Part shown: positions 36,508 through 47,150 of the stretch, piece after piece
Layout: each line of letters opens with the position of its first letter
How positions within the stretch are numbered: the stretch's first letter is position 1
Notes under the pieces: generated by a model
Seen by the model: only the letters and a program-made list of their open reading frames with translations
Database searches by the model: none
Told to the model about the DNA's origin: nothing
DNA from: Chamaecrista fasciculata
Lineage: Eukaryota; Streptophyta; Magnoliopsida; Fabales; Fabaceae
Direction: 5' to 3'
Assembly (NCBI GenBank): GCA_003254925.1
Contig: QANZ01007457.1
Location: 1-64,000 of the forward strand
Length of the DNA: 64,000 bases
Program-made: the position numbers and the translations under genes

Positions 36508-36890
36508 CGTCGTGGAGGCGATCATGCAACCTTAGGTTATTTAGGTAGGTAACTCTTTACCAATCACATCTCATGTGACTCTTAGATCTTAATGGGACTG
36601 TATCATCATATGATACTTATTATGGCATGTTTATCCCATCTAATGCCTTGGGGTCCAAATCCGATTTGATAACCCCATTAAGTTACACAATAAAACTCGT
36701 GAATGGCTAGGCTCAAAACAACGAGGCCGAAGCCCAACCTTATATCATCAAGGCCCACTAGACACGTGTCGCGGAGGAGATCACCGCATTTAATAAACTG
36801 AGATTTCAACAAGGCATTGCGTTGAATCTCCCATTCACCCGTGTCTCCTCAAGGTCAAGGTAGATACGTGTCGCGGAGGCAATCACCGCT
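36508..36890 (-). promoter_or_regulatory. three leader hairpin sites (M6)
   Basis: Sites at 36508-36527, 36763-36787 and 36866-36890, all with GGAG between the stem halves on the + strand, as in M4. The stem at individual sites varies slightly from TCGC/GCGA. Confidence 0.6.
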
Positions 36891-37926
36891 CCACGATGAA
36901 CAAGATTTTAACAGGGTGTTTTATTGATGGAATTAAAACTTAAATTTTAAAAGGGTTTAATTTATAAAGTTCCATTTTAGGTTCAATTTTAAAACCAATT
37001 TTAAAATTAAACGAGTTGTGCCATGTGTTTATTCCCCATGTATCGCATACATATAAAACAAATGCACGAATTCTGTATCTCATACAAAATTCTACGCTCG
37101 TATCGAATACGTATTAATGCGTGAATTTAAAAATATATAGCATGTTAAGTCGCACCCCTATACATACATCTAGCACAAATTGCATCTCATACAAAAATTA
37201 CTAAATGCATATAAAACCGTGTTCGGATATGGCCCATCTACCCTAAAATTCCCTCAAGCCAATGAGAGAATTTTTCTAAAAAAAAATAAAATAAAATTAC
37301 ATTGTGAAAACCTCGTTTACATTGAGGTAAAAACAAAATAAAATTACATCGAGAATTTTAGGGAGAGGACACGCAGACCGTATTTACCAAAAATACCCTA
37401 GAGCCATATCCAACATCATATTTAAACATACATGAACACTTCACATATATAAATATATATACCAACACGGCAAACATACAACACATACAAAAACAACTTT
37501 CTTGATTGTGTTCAATTAGGGTTTGTGCAATTTAACATGCCCTCTTAAAATTAAGTCTCGTACCAATAATTAAAATTCAAGAATCAAATTCAAGAATTTC
37601 GAATTATTGGCCCAAAATTATTAAATTCTCAATTTAGAAATTTTGAGCACCCTACATATATTATAATCAAAACAATTTTAATTAAAATATATATATATAT
37701 ATATATAGGATTTTTGACCAAGACTTAAAATTTAAAGATAATTATAAAATCAATCCAATTGATTTTTCCTATGTATCACATACATATATTTGCACCAATT
37801 TTAGATAGGTTCCAAAACTTGTGGTGGATTTTTGCAAATCATATAAGCATACGATTGAAAGCGGTAAACACATAATCATACATCTCATGTACAATCACCA
37901 AAACTAATATAAATCCAGAATAGCGT

Positions 37927-37939
37927 GGCTCTGATACCA
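37927..37939 (-). promoter_or_regulatory. primer-binding site (M6)
   Basis: GGCTCTGATACCA on the + strand, the exact complement of TGGTATCAGAGCC, one base from the LTR. Confidence 0.88.
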
Positions 37940-37940
37940 C

Positions 37941-40056
37941 TGTTGGGAAATCAAGGGGCCGTGCGTGCAGCGGAAGCAAAATAAAAAAAAATAAAAAACT
38001 TTAAACACGCGCAGCCCTCATGATTCTCAGCTAGGATCTGTTATATGAATTTATACTAGGATAAGGATAAGAGTTTTTACCAAATCAATCAGTGCTTCGA
38101 GTTCACGAGTCCGAGAAGTCCACTCCGAGTGTCCTTCCTCTGCCGGTGATCCACACGAGCAGTTTGGCAAATGCCCAGGTGCTAGCCTCCTTCACTTCTT
38201 CCAAAGTGCATATGGGAAACTCTATCTACGTCTTGAAATTCAAGAACTGTTCTTGAATTCCAAGACCAAAGTGGCGCCTAAATCCAAGAACTCTTCTTGG
38301 TCACTCTGAAAAACCCTAATGTTAGGGTGCAAGTCGAATTTTTCTCACTCTTGAGAAAATTGACTTTCTCTCTCTAAAACTAGGGTTAGCCGATTTTGTC
38401 TCACAAAATATGGTGAAGTCAAATTTTGCCTCTTGTGTGAACTAGGGTTAGGCAAGTCGACTTTTAGCTTCCCTTTTATAGAGTTTGGGGAGTTTTATAA
38501 TTAATGGATTATCAACTTATAAAATTACAAGATTACAATAATATTATAATTTTAGGCCTTGAATTCCTAATTAAAATATTACCTTAATATCTTAATTTGA
38601 ATTCAAAATGCAATCTTTGAGAAACAAAATGCAAGATCAAATCTTGCTCTTGGTCCCACCTAGAATGCGCCATCTCCCTCTTGTTTTTAAGGAATTTAAT
38701 AAATCAAAATAACAATCCTAACTCTTAGGAAGTCATAACCAATTTATTAATATCCAACAATATTGAATTAAAATATTACCCTAATATCTTTAATTCAAAA
38801 TTTGAATCTTGAAATCAAAATCAAATCTTGAATTCAAATTCAAATCCAAGTCATGACTCTAATTAACAAAACATTTTCATTAATGAAAATCACCATATAT
38901 GAGTCGCCACCCTCATGCTTGTTATCCCCAATATTAGTGAATTTAATAAATCAATAATCTCCTAACTTTTAGGAAGCTTATCTAATATATTATTCCCTAA
39001 TATTATAAACAAGAATATAATTGTGAATAGATTAATCCAATTAACTATTTAACAATTAATATATTTAAACTTGTCCAACAAATTTAAATATCACAAACGT
39101 AGATATTTATTTAAGACAAGACTTCATGTCCTAAGACATTCAACTATGTCTTAAATTGTGTCACCAAAGTGACTCACGAATTAACCCTAATTCGTGTCCC
39201 ATTGCGGCATCTTGATCCTGCTCATGTGTGACCCAGCAAGCCTCACGTGAAGTTGACAGCAAATCATCTCTATGACTCACAAGTTGAGAGCGGACTCTAG
39301 CAAGCCATCACGACTACCCAAAACACGTGAGTTATCGCTTAACGCCAAAACGACTTAACCTAGGTACCACCTTGACATGATCCCTATTGTCACACGATAT
39401 CTTGGTCATGGACTAGGCACGGGAAAGTCATCCATAATCCAAACCACAACTTTCTCGATTCCTTGAGTTAGTGCCATTTCCTTGTGTGGCCACACATTCC
39501 TTGGACAGACTCATCGAGGTTGCCAGTTAGATATCTCTCATCTTTAATGAGGGACAAAATCCCATCTTGGTCAACCACATTCCTCAGCACGGTAAACAAC
39601 CAAACTCGTACTTAGCCTGTAAGGCTACCCTGCTATGGGCAACGTTGGACTAGGCCAAAGTCTGACATCTACAACGCCGGAATAGTCAAGACCTCAGGTC
39701 TAAGGGCATCGTGACAAGAGTACAGGAGAGGCTAGGTCATGACTAAAACCCATGCAGGACTCTCTGGGTCAGTCCCGCAACTTGTAACCCCTTACTCATT
39801 GCATCATGACTCTCGTAAAGCATCTAGTGCATGTATCTCCATACACCGAGGTCATGCTGGTCTTGGTTCATTCTCGCTCGCACGAAAATAATCGACCAGG
39901 GGCGGATTTAGATTAATTATCACATAATTAATCAAGGACGCTATCATAGTAAACATGCTAATAATATGATAACAACATAATTTATCATCTATAAATTAAT
40001 CAATATGTTCAAAACATATACATAAAATGATTGGCCCTAGGGCACAATCTCCATCA
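37941..40056 (-). repeat. M6 5' LTR
   Basis: 2116 bp, + strand TGTTGGGAAATC to ATCTCCATCA, followed by the AGTTT duplication at 40057-40061. It is highly similar to 30091-32205. Confidence 0.9.
38471..38482 (-). promoter_or_regulatory. LTR TATA box candidate (M6)
   Basis: CTATAAAAGGG in element sense, upstream of the TCGACTT/GAGAGA cluster; same relative place as in P4. Confidence 0.5.
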
Positions 40057-40061
40057 AGTTT
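40057..40061. repeat. target-site duplication of M6, right
   Basis: AGTTT, matching 30086-30090. Confidence 0.85.
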
Positions 40062-40270
40062 TTCCATAGCTCTTCCTTGATTTGCATGCCATGTTTGATT
40101 TCCTTTATATGCGTTTTCCATGTTTTGAGTTTGTTGCCTTAGTGTTTTTGCACGTTAAAGTGTTGTATCGTGTTGGGCACGCTTTTGAGCGTTTGCGTAT
40201 CTTACGCTTTGTTTTTGACTAGTCATCCAAGGGAGGGTGTCCGCTTGGTTGGTTAGTGCCTTGGATGTGT
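40062..40270 (-). other. G1 spacer between pol and antisense ORF
   Basis: T-rich noncoding spacer. The segment TGACTAGTCATCCAAGGGAG, followed by words close to GTCCGCTTGGTTGGTTAGTG, is the reverse complement of the matching place in G2 (near 51785-51830). This supports one element type in opposite orientation. Confidence 0.6.
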
Positions 40271-41334
40271 TGAAAGAAAATGCACTTTATTGATTTAAAA
40301 TCTCACTACAATGGATCAATGGCCTTCTTTGAATGTTTCAAAGCTTCCTTACTAAGGGAAATAGAATTTAAGTTATGCCATGTTCCAAGCATTTGGAAGT
40401 GGCTTTCCTTCAAAGGTTTGCAATTTAAAGGCATTGCGGGGCAGGATTTCGGTAACCCTGTATGGTCCTTCCCAATTTGGCCCCAGCTTTCCATGTCTGG
40501 GGTCTTTTCGGTTATTCTCCACAGTTTTGAGGACCAAGTCCCCCACTTTAAGGGTTCGGGCTTGATATTGGCGTCATGGTATTTCTTAACCATTTGGTTG
40601 TATGCAACTTGCCTTATGGTTGCGACTTCTCTTCTTTCTTCCAAGTTATCCAGCTCTTCGAGCCTGGAGTTGGCTTCATTGGTACTTGGATAGTTGATTA
40701 TCCTTTCAGTTGGAACGTTTACTTCGGCGGTTCTGTATGACCATAGTACTGAGGGGAGTTCATCAACCCATCTTCCCTTAGCTGACTCCAGTCTTTTTTT
40801 GAGTCCTTATATGATGATCCTGTTGGCCAATTCAACTTGACCATTTGTGGCAGGATGTTCCTCTGAGGTGGTCTTGTGATGGATTTTCCAGACCTTGCAA
40901 AAGTCTTGGAATTTCTTGCTTATGAACTGAGCACCATTGTTAGAGATCAGTGTGTTTTGGGATGCCAAACCTGGTGATGATGTTTTGGCACACAATCTTT
41001 TCCATGGCTTCAGTGGTTATGGACGCCACGGCTTCCGCCTCTACCCACTTTGTAAAGTAGTCTACAACGACTATGAGAAATTTTCTCTAGTAAGTGGCCA
41101 TTGGGAATGGCCCGGCAATGTCGATCCCCCAAAGGTCGAAAGGCCATGGCGAAGTGATGGCGTTTAGGGGAGCAGTATGTGAATGAATCATGTTGGCGAT
41201 TTTTGGCATTTGTCGTACGAACGAACGACGTTCTCAGCGTCTTGTTAGATTGTGGGCCAGTAGTAGCCTGCTCTTTGGATTTTCTTTCGCATTTTCATTG
41301 GGCCTTGGTGGCTTCCGCACAGTCCCTCATGGAT
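40271..41334 (-). pseudogene. gypsy integrase (G1)
   Basis: Reverse-strand integrase. The catalytic core end NTLISNNGAQFISKKFQDFC and HHKTTSEEHPATNGQVELANR (Glu helix region) lie at 40807-40995. The C-terminal part with RREVATIRQVAYNQMVKKYHDANIKP lies at 40306-40644. The zinc-binding half precedes it on the same strand up to 41334. Closest to G2 50560-51580. Broken in several places. Confidence 0.78.
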
Positions 41335-42051
41335 TTATGTCAATACTCTGTTGATCTCATCCCCTGCTATGCATTTGGCTCCAGGATGATTGAAGTTTTT
41401 CCTGTAAAGGGCGCCTTGCCTGATGAAGTATCTGTCAGATCTTCTAGTAACCTTTCTGGCTTCGCTCTTGTCTGAAGGGAGGGCGTTGGTGGCCAAATAT
41501 TTAAATATTGGCGTTCTCCAATCATCTACTTCTTCTGAGGGAAGAACATCCTTTTCCAAGATCGAAGGCTCCCTTAGAGTTGTTTTGAAGATGGAGTCTC
41601 TGCCTCCTTTGGTTGGCTTAGATGCCAATTTGGCAAGTTCATCTCCTCTGCTGTTGTCATTACTCGAGATGTGCTGAAATGTGGCTTCAATTCTTGAGCC
41701 CTCGATGATCCTCCTTGCCTTTTCTGCGTATTGGATCATTGTGGGGTCTTTTGTTTCATATTCTCCTTTCATTTGCTGTATCACCAACTGAGAATCTCCC
41801 AAGATTTCTGGCTTTCTGGCCCCGATGTTTGCTGCCAATTTCAGAGCAGCTATCAAACCCTCGTATTCTGCTTGGTTGTTGGTGATAGGGAACTCAATTT
41901 CTATAGATTGTTCCACGATGGAGCCATCTGGGGGCCGCATCACTACCCATGTGCCTCGCTGCGAGTTTGACACTGCCCCATCGATGTGTATCTTCCACGT
42001 CCAGTCTTGGGCTTTCTCGGGTCCTGTCATTTCAGCTATAAAATTTTCCAA
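41335..42051 (-). pseudogene. gypsy second (archaeal-type) RNase H (G1)
   Basis: 238-residue frame. The RNase H fold is seen as WKIHIDGAVSNSQRG (first Asp), the strongly conserved ITNNQAEYEGLIAALKLA (Glu) and ILGDSQLVIQQMKGEYE (Asp), then DELAKLASKPTKGG. A tail follows with FIRQGALYRKNFNHP leading into integrase. An extra RNase H of this type after the normal one is diagnostic of the Tat lineage. Confidence 0.83.
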
Positions 42052-42365
42052 CGCCTATCCTTTAATGGCCCTTCTTGGCTCGTAGGTTATTCCATATTCG
42101 AAAATCTCTATCGACCAAACTACCATTCTTCCAGTGATGTTTGGTTGTTCTACGATCTGTTTGATGGGTCTGTATGTTCTAAAAATAATCTGGTACTGCT
42201 GGTAGTAGTGTCTCAACTTCCTAGTTGACTGAAGTAGTGAAAGTTAGTTTCTCGAGGCGGTGATACCGCTTTTTTGCTCCTGTAAAAGTTTTGCTGGTGA
42301 AGTAGATGGGTTTTTGCTTTTCTCCATCTTCTAGCACTAGAGCTGAGCTGACTGCTTCATCTGTA
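42052..42365 (-). pseudogene. gypsy RNase H end (G1)
   Basis: The reverse strand shows KPIYFTSKTFTGAKKRYHRLEKL, then VETLLPA, the connection between RT-RNase H and the second RNase H, matching G2 49570-49860. It is bounded by the P5 LTR fragment at 42366. Confidence 0.65.
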
Positions 42366-43475
42366 TGATGGAGATTGTGCCCTAGGTCCAATCATTTTAT
42401 ATGTATGGACATATTGTTTGACTGATTTATGAATGATAAATTATGTCGCTATCATATTATTAGCATGTTTACTGTCATAACAATCCTTGATTAATTATGT
42501 GATAATTTTTCTAAACTGTCCCTAGTCGATTATTCACGATGGAACGTGAATGAACTAAGACCAGCATGACTTCGGTGTATGGAGATACACGCATGTGATG
42601 CTTCTCGAGAGTCATGGTGCAATTATGTAAAGGGTTACAAGTTGCTGGACCGACCCTGAGGGTCCTGCATGGGTTTAGTCATGAGCTAGCCTCTCCTGTA
42701 CACCTGTTACGATGCCCTTAGACCTGAGGTCTTCATTATTCCGGCGTTGTAGATGCTGAACTTTGGCCTAGTCCAACATTGCCCGTAACAGGGTAGCCAT
42801 ACAGGCTAGGTACGAGTTTAGTTGTTTGTCGTGCTGAAGAATGTGGTTGACCAATAAGGAATTTTATCCCTCATTAAGTTGAGAGATATTTGACTGGGCC
42901 CCTCGATGACTTTGTCCAAGGAATGTGTGGCCACACAGGGTAATGGGACTAACTCAAGGAATCGAGAAAGTTATGGTTTGGATTACAAGGATGACTTTCC
43001 CATGCCTTATCCATGACCAAAATATCGTGTGACAATAGGGATTATGACAAGGTGGTACTAAGGTTAAGTCGTTGATGTTAAAAAGATAACTCACGTGTTT
43101 TGGGTAGTCGTGATGGCTTGCTAGAGTCCGCTCTCGACTTGTGAGTCATGGAGATGGCTCGCTGCCAATTTCATGTGAGGCCTGCTGGGTCACACATGAG
43201 CAGGATCAAGATACTGTAATGGGACACGAATTAGGGTTTAATTCGTGAGTCACTTTAGTGCCGCAATTTAAGACATAGTTGAATGTCTTAGGACATGAAG
43301 TCTTGTCTTAAATAAAATCTACATTTGTGATATTTAAATTTGTTAGACAAGTTTAAATATATTAATTGTTAAATAGTTAATTTGATTAATCTATTTACAA
43401 TTGAATTCTTGTTTAAAATATTGGGGAATAATGAAGTGATTTAGTCTCCTAAGAGTTAGGGGATTATTGATTCAC
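42366..43475 (+). repeat. partial copia LTR P5
   Basis: Starts TGATGGAGATTGTGCCC like the P4 LTR and follows the family for about 1.1 kb (GACCAGCATGACTTCGGTG, TTGGGTAGTCGTGATGGCTT), then loses similarity near 43475. No internal sequence follows, so it is an isolated LTR piece beside G1. Confidence 0.8.
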
Positions 43476-43569
43476 TTTTGATGGATTTAATTAATGGTGC
43501 GATAGAGGCAGGTGAATATTGATCTCAACAGTCACACTAATCATGGGCATAAAAAACAGTTATTTAATA

Positions 43570-43928
43570 GGGTAAATTACACTTTGGTACCCTGTGGTAT
43601 TCTCCATTACACTTTGGTGCTATTTTTTAATTTTAACCATAACAAATTTTGCAAAAATTCCATATAGACACCAAAAAAGTTTAAAAAATTTACAAATAGG
43701 TCCCTGGATACATATTATCTAGGGACTAAAATGAAAACTTTAAAAAAAATTTTGGGGTCTATATGTTATTTTTGCAAAATTTTTTATGGTTAAAATTACA
43801 AAATAGCTCCAAAGGGTACCAAAGTGTTAATGGAGAATACCACAGGGTACCAAAGTGTCAAGTTTCAAATCACAGGGTATCAAAGTAAAATATGGTCAAA
43901 CCACAGGGTACCAAAATGTAATTTACCC
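43570..43928. mobile_element. foldback MITE (Mutator-like), copy 2
   Basis: 359-bp relative of 36034-36463 with the same ends (GGGTAAATTAC, GTAATTTACCC) and the same CACTTTGGTACCCTGTGGT modules. The left arm has fewer modules than the right. Perfect 9-bp duplications TATTTAATA lie at 43561-43569 and 43929-43937. Noncoding; moved by a transposase supplied elsewhere. Confidence 0.85.
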
Positions 43929-43937
43929 TATTTAATA

Positions 43938-44333
43938 ATATAATTTTTGGTCCTTCATTTTTTATGTGAATAACATTTTGGTCCTTTAATTTATTTTTTG
44001 GGTGAGTTTGGGATAGAGAGACCCGATCATTAATAATTACCATTCTTTAAGGGCTTATAAGTAAAGGAATCCATTATTTCAATTTTTTTTTGTATAAACC
44101 AAGGGTATCCACCGTCGGGAATAGTGACTAATTCCTCCGCTGCGGGTCCTCCACTTAAGAGTAAACGGCTGGCCACAAAATTTCAATTATTTTTTTAGTT
44201 CAAAATAATTATGTGGTCATTGAATTTTAAAACATTTTTCTATTTTGGACCAAATATTAAATTTTTAAAATTTTGATGTTATTTACATTTTGATCCCTTC
44301 ATTTCATTCCACAAAAAACAACTCAAACCTTCA
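43938..44333. other. unassigned AT-rich stretch
   Basis: No ORF, LTR or recognised repeat. It contains two loosely related words of the TTTTGGTCC(T/C)TTCAT type (near 43948 and 44290), possibly traces of an old inverted-repeat element. Confidence 0.4.
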
Positions 44334-44341
44334 TTTCAAAT

Positions 44342-44683
44342 CTATGAAGCATGGACACTTCATTTTGAGGGTGTGTCGCTATGTCAGACATGTGTCCGTG
44401 TCCGACACCATACGACACTCGTACGACACATATTTGTAAGTTTCAGAATAGAAAATAATTTTTTTTTTGTGATTTTAACATGACAAACAATACAAAATAA
44501 TAACACATATTACATATATTACGAATAAATATTCTAATTTTTAAAGTTTTCATCAAAATTTATAGATTTTTAATTATTTATATATATAAATTTATGATGT
44601 GTCTGTCACGTAATTTTAAAAACTTGACGTGTTGGTGTGTCCGTGTCGTGTCCCGTGTCCGCGTCAGCGTCCATGCTTTATAG
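44342..44683. mobile_element. small hAT-like MITE
   Basis: 342-bp noncoding element with terminal inverted repeats CTATGAAGCATGGAC and its near match GTCCATGCTTTATAG. The GTGTCCGTGTCCGAC-type words are inverted inside both ends. The flanks TTTCAAAT (44334-44341) and TTCCAAAT (44684-44691) agree in seven of eight bases; 8-bp duplications are typical of hAT elements. The class call rests on duplication size only. Confidence 0.65.
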
Positions 44684-44691
44684 TTCCAAAT

Positions 44692-45563
44692 ACTACCTTT
44701 TAGCAAAAATTTCAAGACAATTAAATTAAATTTTTATTTCATAAAACCACATTCAAACATCAAAATATCATTTCGTTATCTCAATCTCATTCAATTATCA
44801 ATTACCGATTCTACCCCTATATAATTTGAAAAAACCTATATAATTATTTCAACAAACTATAATCATTACATGCCCTTCTACATAATTTCTCATTATATCT
44901 TTTACATTACATTTTTTATAATCCAAACACCATCTATCATTCATTTTCATAATTTTCTCATTCTCATATAATTTCCTAAAATCTCATCCCAGACACGCTC
45001 TGGCTGATTAACTCGAAATTTTAAAACATTAATCTTTAAATTTCCTATGAAAAGATTGAGATTTGAGAGATCATGAGCAACTAAAAAAGTTTGCATTTTG
45101 CCTTCATTTATTTCCTCATTCGAACACCTACGTCACTAGCCACTAGGAGATGAAGAATTAATGACGCATTCGCCCTTCCAAACAAGTGCCAAGTCAAGAC
45201 TCAAGCTAATAAATCTAATTTCTTGAATTCTTGCCGGTTGCAATGAGTGAAATAATAAAACATTTGCATTCTGCGACCTTTCACACTCTCATTGAGACAC
45301 TTGTTTAATTAGTCGCCTAGTAGTATTCTCCATTCTCCTATCATCATTTCCTCAACTCCTCACATGTTGTTGCTACGTCCTACACCTACTTTTTCCTTTT
45401 TTTGATAAGGACTTTATAGCTACTTGTTCCGTTGCCTGGGAGTATTAATAACTTAAAAATTATAATCTTGAACACATAAATTAATTTTTTTAAGAAATAA
45501 AAGTACTATATATAATACATTTTATATTTCTTATAATTTTTACTAATTTATTATTAATAAAAA
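44692..45563. other. unassigned noncoding stretch
   Basis: Less AT-biased in places (45120-45400) but with no supported frame, no splice-like gene structure and no repeat that I recognise. Could be old host intergenic sequence. Confidence 0.4.
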
Positions 45564-46004
45564 GGTCAAAATGCACTTTTGGTCCCATAATTTTTATTCG
45601 GGTCTTAATTTGATTTCATAACTTTTGTTGTTATACTTTTAATCCCATATCTTTACAAAGGGTTACATAGTTGGTCTCCTATCAATTTTAGTTTTATATC
45701 TTTTGGTCAGGTTGCAGAATTGGTTTCATATTTTTGTAAAAAGTTTCACCATCCGTCCCACCTAATCCAAAGATGAGGGACCGATTCTGCACCTGACCCA
45801 AGGAGATAGGAACAATTTTGCAACATGTCTAAAACATATATGATCAATTCTGCAACCTGATCCAATGATATAAGATCAAAGTGCAACACGAGATCAAATC
45901 TATAACCTGAGAAAAAGATATGGGACCAAAAGTGCAACAAAAAAATTTTTGGGACCAAATTAAGACCTAAACAAAACTTATGAGACCAAAAGTACATTTT
46001 GGTC
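45564..46004. mobile_element. foldback element with long inverted arms
   Basis: About 441 bp. The left arm, starting GGTCAAAATGCACTTTTGGTCC and continuing through GGTCTTAATTTG and CCCATATCTTT, is inverted at the right end (AAAGATATGGGACC, AAATTAAGACCT, GACCAAAAGTACATTTTGGTC). The flanks TAATAAAAA and TATTAAAAA may be an imperfect 9-bp duplication. The 83-residue reverse frame inside is a product of the arm repeats, not a gene. Confidence 0.7.
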
Positions 46005-46009
46005 TTATT

Positions 46010-47150
46010 AAAAATGATATATATATATATATAACGAATGTAGGGCTGTGAGATATTAACAAATATGGTAAGCGAGTTTCATCTTAAGTTCGTGCCTTAG
46101 AGTTGACATTGTTGGAAGACTTTAACTATTTACTTTTGACTCGAATAAGATCAATCTTCGCCTACAACGTTAGACGAGTAAGTGGGAGAAATCCAATAAT
46201 CCATGGTTAAATAAAAAAGTGAAATTTGGGAAGTGTAAGCAGTGAGGTTCGAACGTGTGCGGTTGTGCTGTTCAAAACACATAGAAAAAGAAACATGACA
46301 CTAGAATTAAACCTTATTAATTGGTTACAGAATAACTAAATGCATATATATGTATATATATAGATAAATATATATATATATATTATCTACTCTTGAGTGT
46401 TGGATTATGAAACTAAATTGTATATTAGTACTAATTAATCACAAGGATTTTTAATTTCAAATATAGTATGTCTATTAAGTTATTAATTTATGTTGAAGCA
46501 TTGCTTAATTATTGGATCTGGCTATATTTCATTATGAGTGTAACAGAGTTATTTTGTGATAGGTCAGTCTGACTCACATTCCATTCAGGAAAATAGCCCA
46601 ACTTGCGATGTTAACTTGAACTATCAGTGTGCTATCTTATTGATAGTATAGTATCGTCTAGTACCACCATTTTCATATTAATATATATTTTACTAAATAC
46701 ACTTTTTTTTCCTTAGTAATATGTAAGAATGATGGTGAAAGGAGTGTACCTAAAATTAGTTGTCTGAGCAGGTTGTCACTTCCCAACATCTTTCTCCAGC
46801 ATCTTTTCTTCTCTGGAAGATTGATCAACTTAGCAAAATTTTTTTATGAATTTCAGCCCAATCTTAAGTACGGTTTAGATTTTTCCAATTAATCTAAATC
46901 GATCAAACGACATCAGAGCTTGTGTTTTGAGATTGTGATTGATGAATAGTTCAATTTTTTATGATTAATAATGTGTTTATGATGCTGAAAATTACTGTTT
47001 CATGTGCCAAAATGTCATAAATTATGGGGTTTTGCGATTTTGATGCTTCAAATATGAACTTTTGCATGACTATTAAATTGAGTTTGATATAAGTTGAATA
47101 ATAGAATCTATCTCTCCTCCTATTTTCTCTCTAATCTAAATATTCTTATT
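46010..47150. other. unassigned AT-rich stretch with microsatellites
   Basis: TA runs at 46017-46034 and 46342-46382. It holds no supported ORF. A CATCAGAGCTTG word near 46914 weakly resembles a primer-binding site but no LTR end abuts it. Confidence 0.4.

Larger units (their letters stand above)
35956..37926 (-). other. M6 leader, host of a foldback element
   Basis: Leader homologous to the others but lengthened by a 430-bp DNA element (36034-36463). It has no supported ORFs. It keeps the CTAGAGCCATATCCAACA word near 37390 and an AT microsatellite near 37690. Confidence 0.8.
30091..40056 (-). mobile_element. Ty1/copia element M6, full length with TSD
   Basis: Complete outline of 9.97 kb: 3' LTR (30091-32205), polypurine tract, RNase H, RT, integrase, protease/gag, leader, primer-binding site and 5' LTR (37941-40056), flanked by AGTTT on both sides. 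The LTRs are the same length (2115 and 2116 bp) and similar, with differences of a few per hundred by eye, mostly C/T, so it is moderately young. Coding sequence is broken in a handful of places. It sits in the antisense-ORF flank of G1 and carries a foldback DNA element in its own leader. Confidence 0.9.
29722..42365 (-). mobile_element. Ty3/gypsy Tat-lineage element G1, split by M6
   Basis: Reverse-strand gypsy fossil. The part at 40062-42365 carries, in reverse order, RNase H, a second (archaeal-type) RNase H, and integrase. Beyond pol, the + strand holds the tail of an oppositely oriented reading region (29811-29956), interrupted by M6. A dual RNase H and an antisense ORF after pol are hallmarks of the Tat clade (Retand, Grande, Ogre relatives). 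Old: broken in several places and cut off at 42365 by an LTR. No G1 LTR was found. Confidence 0.8.

Noticed and set aside
45746-45997. 83-residue reverse frame.
   Set aside because: Lies inside the foldback element; it mirrors the inverted arms.
46905-46930. ACATCAGAGCTTG as a primer-binding site.
   Set aside because: No LTR end adjoins it and several positions differ from TGGTATCAGAG.
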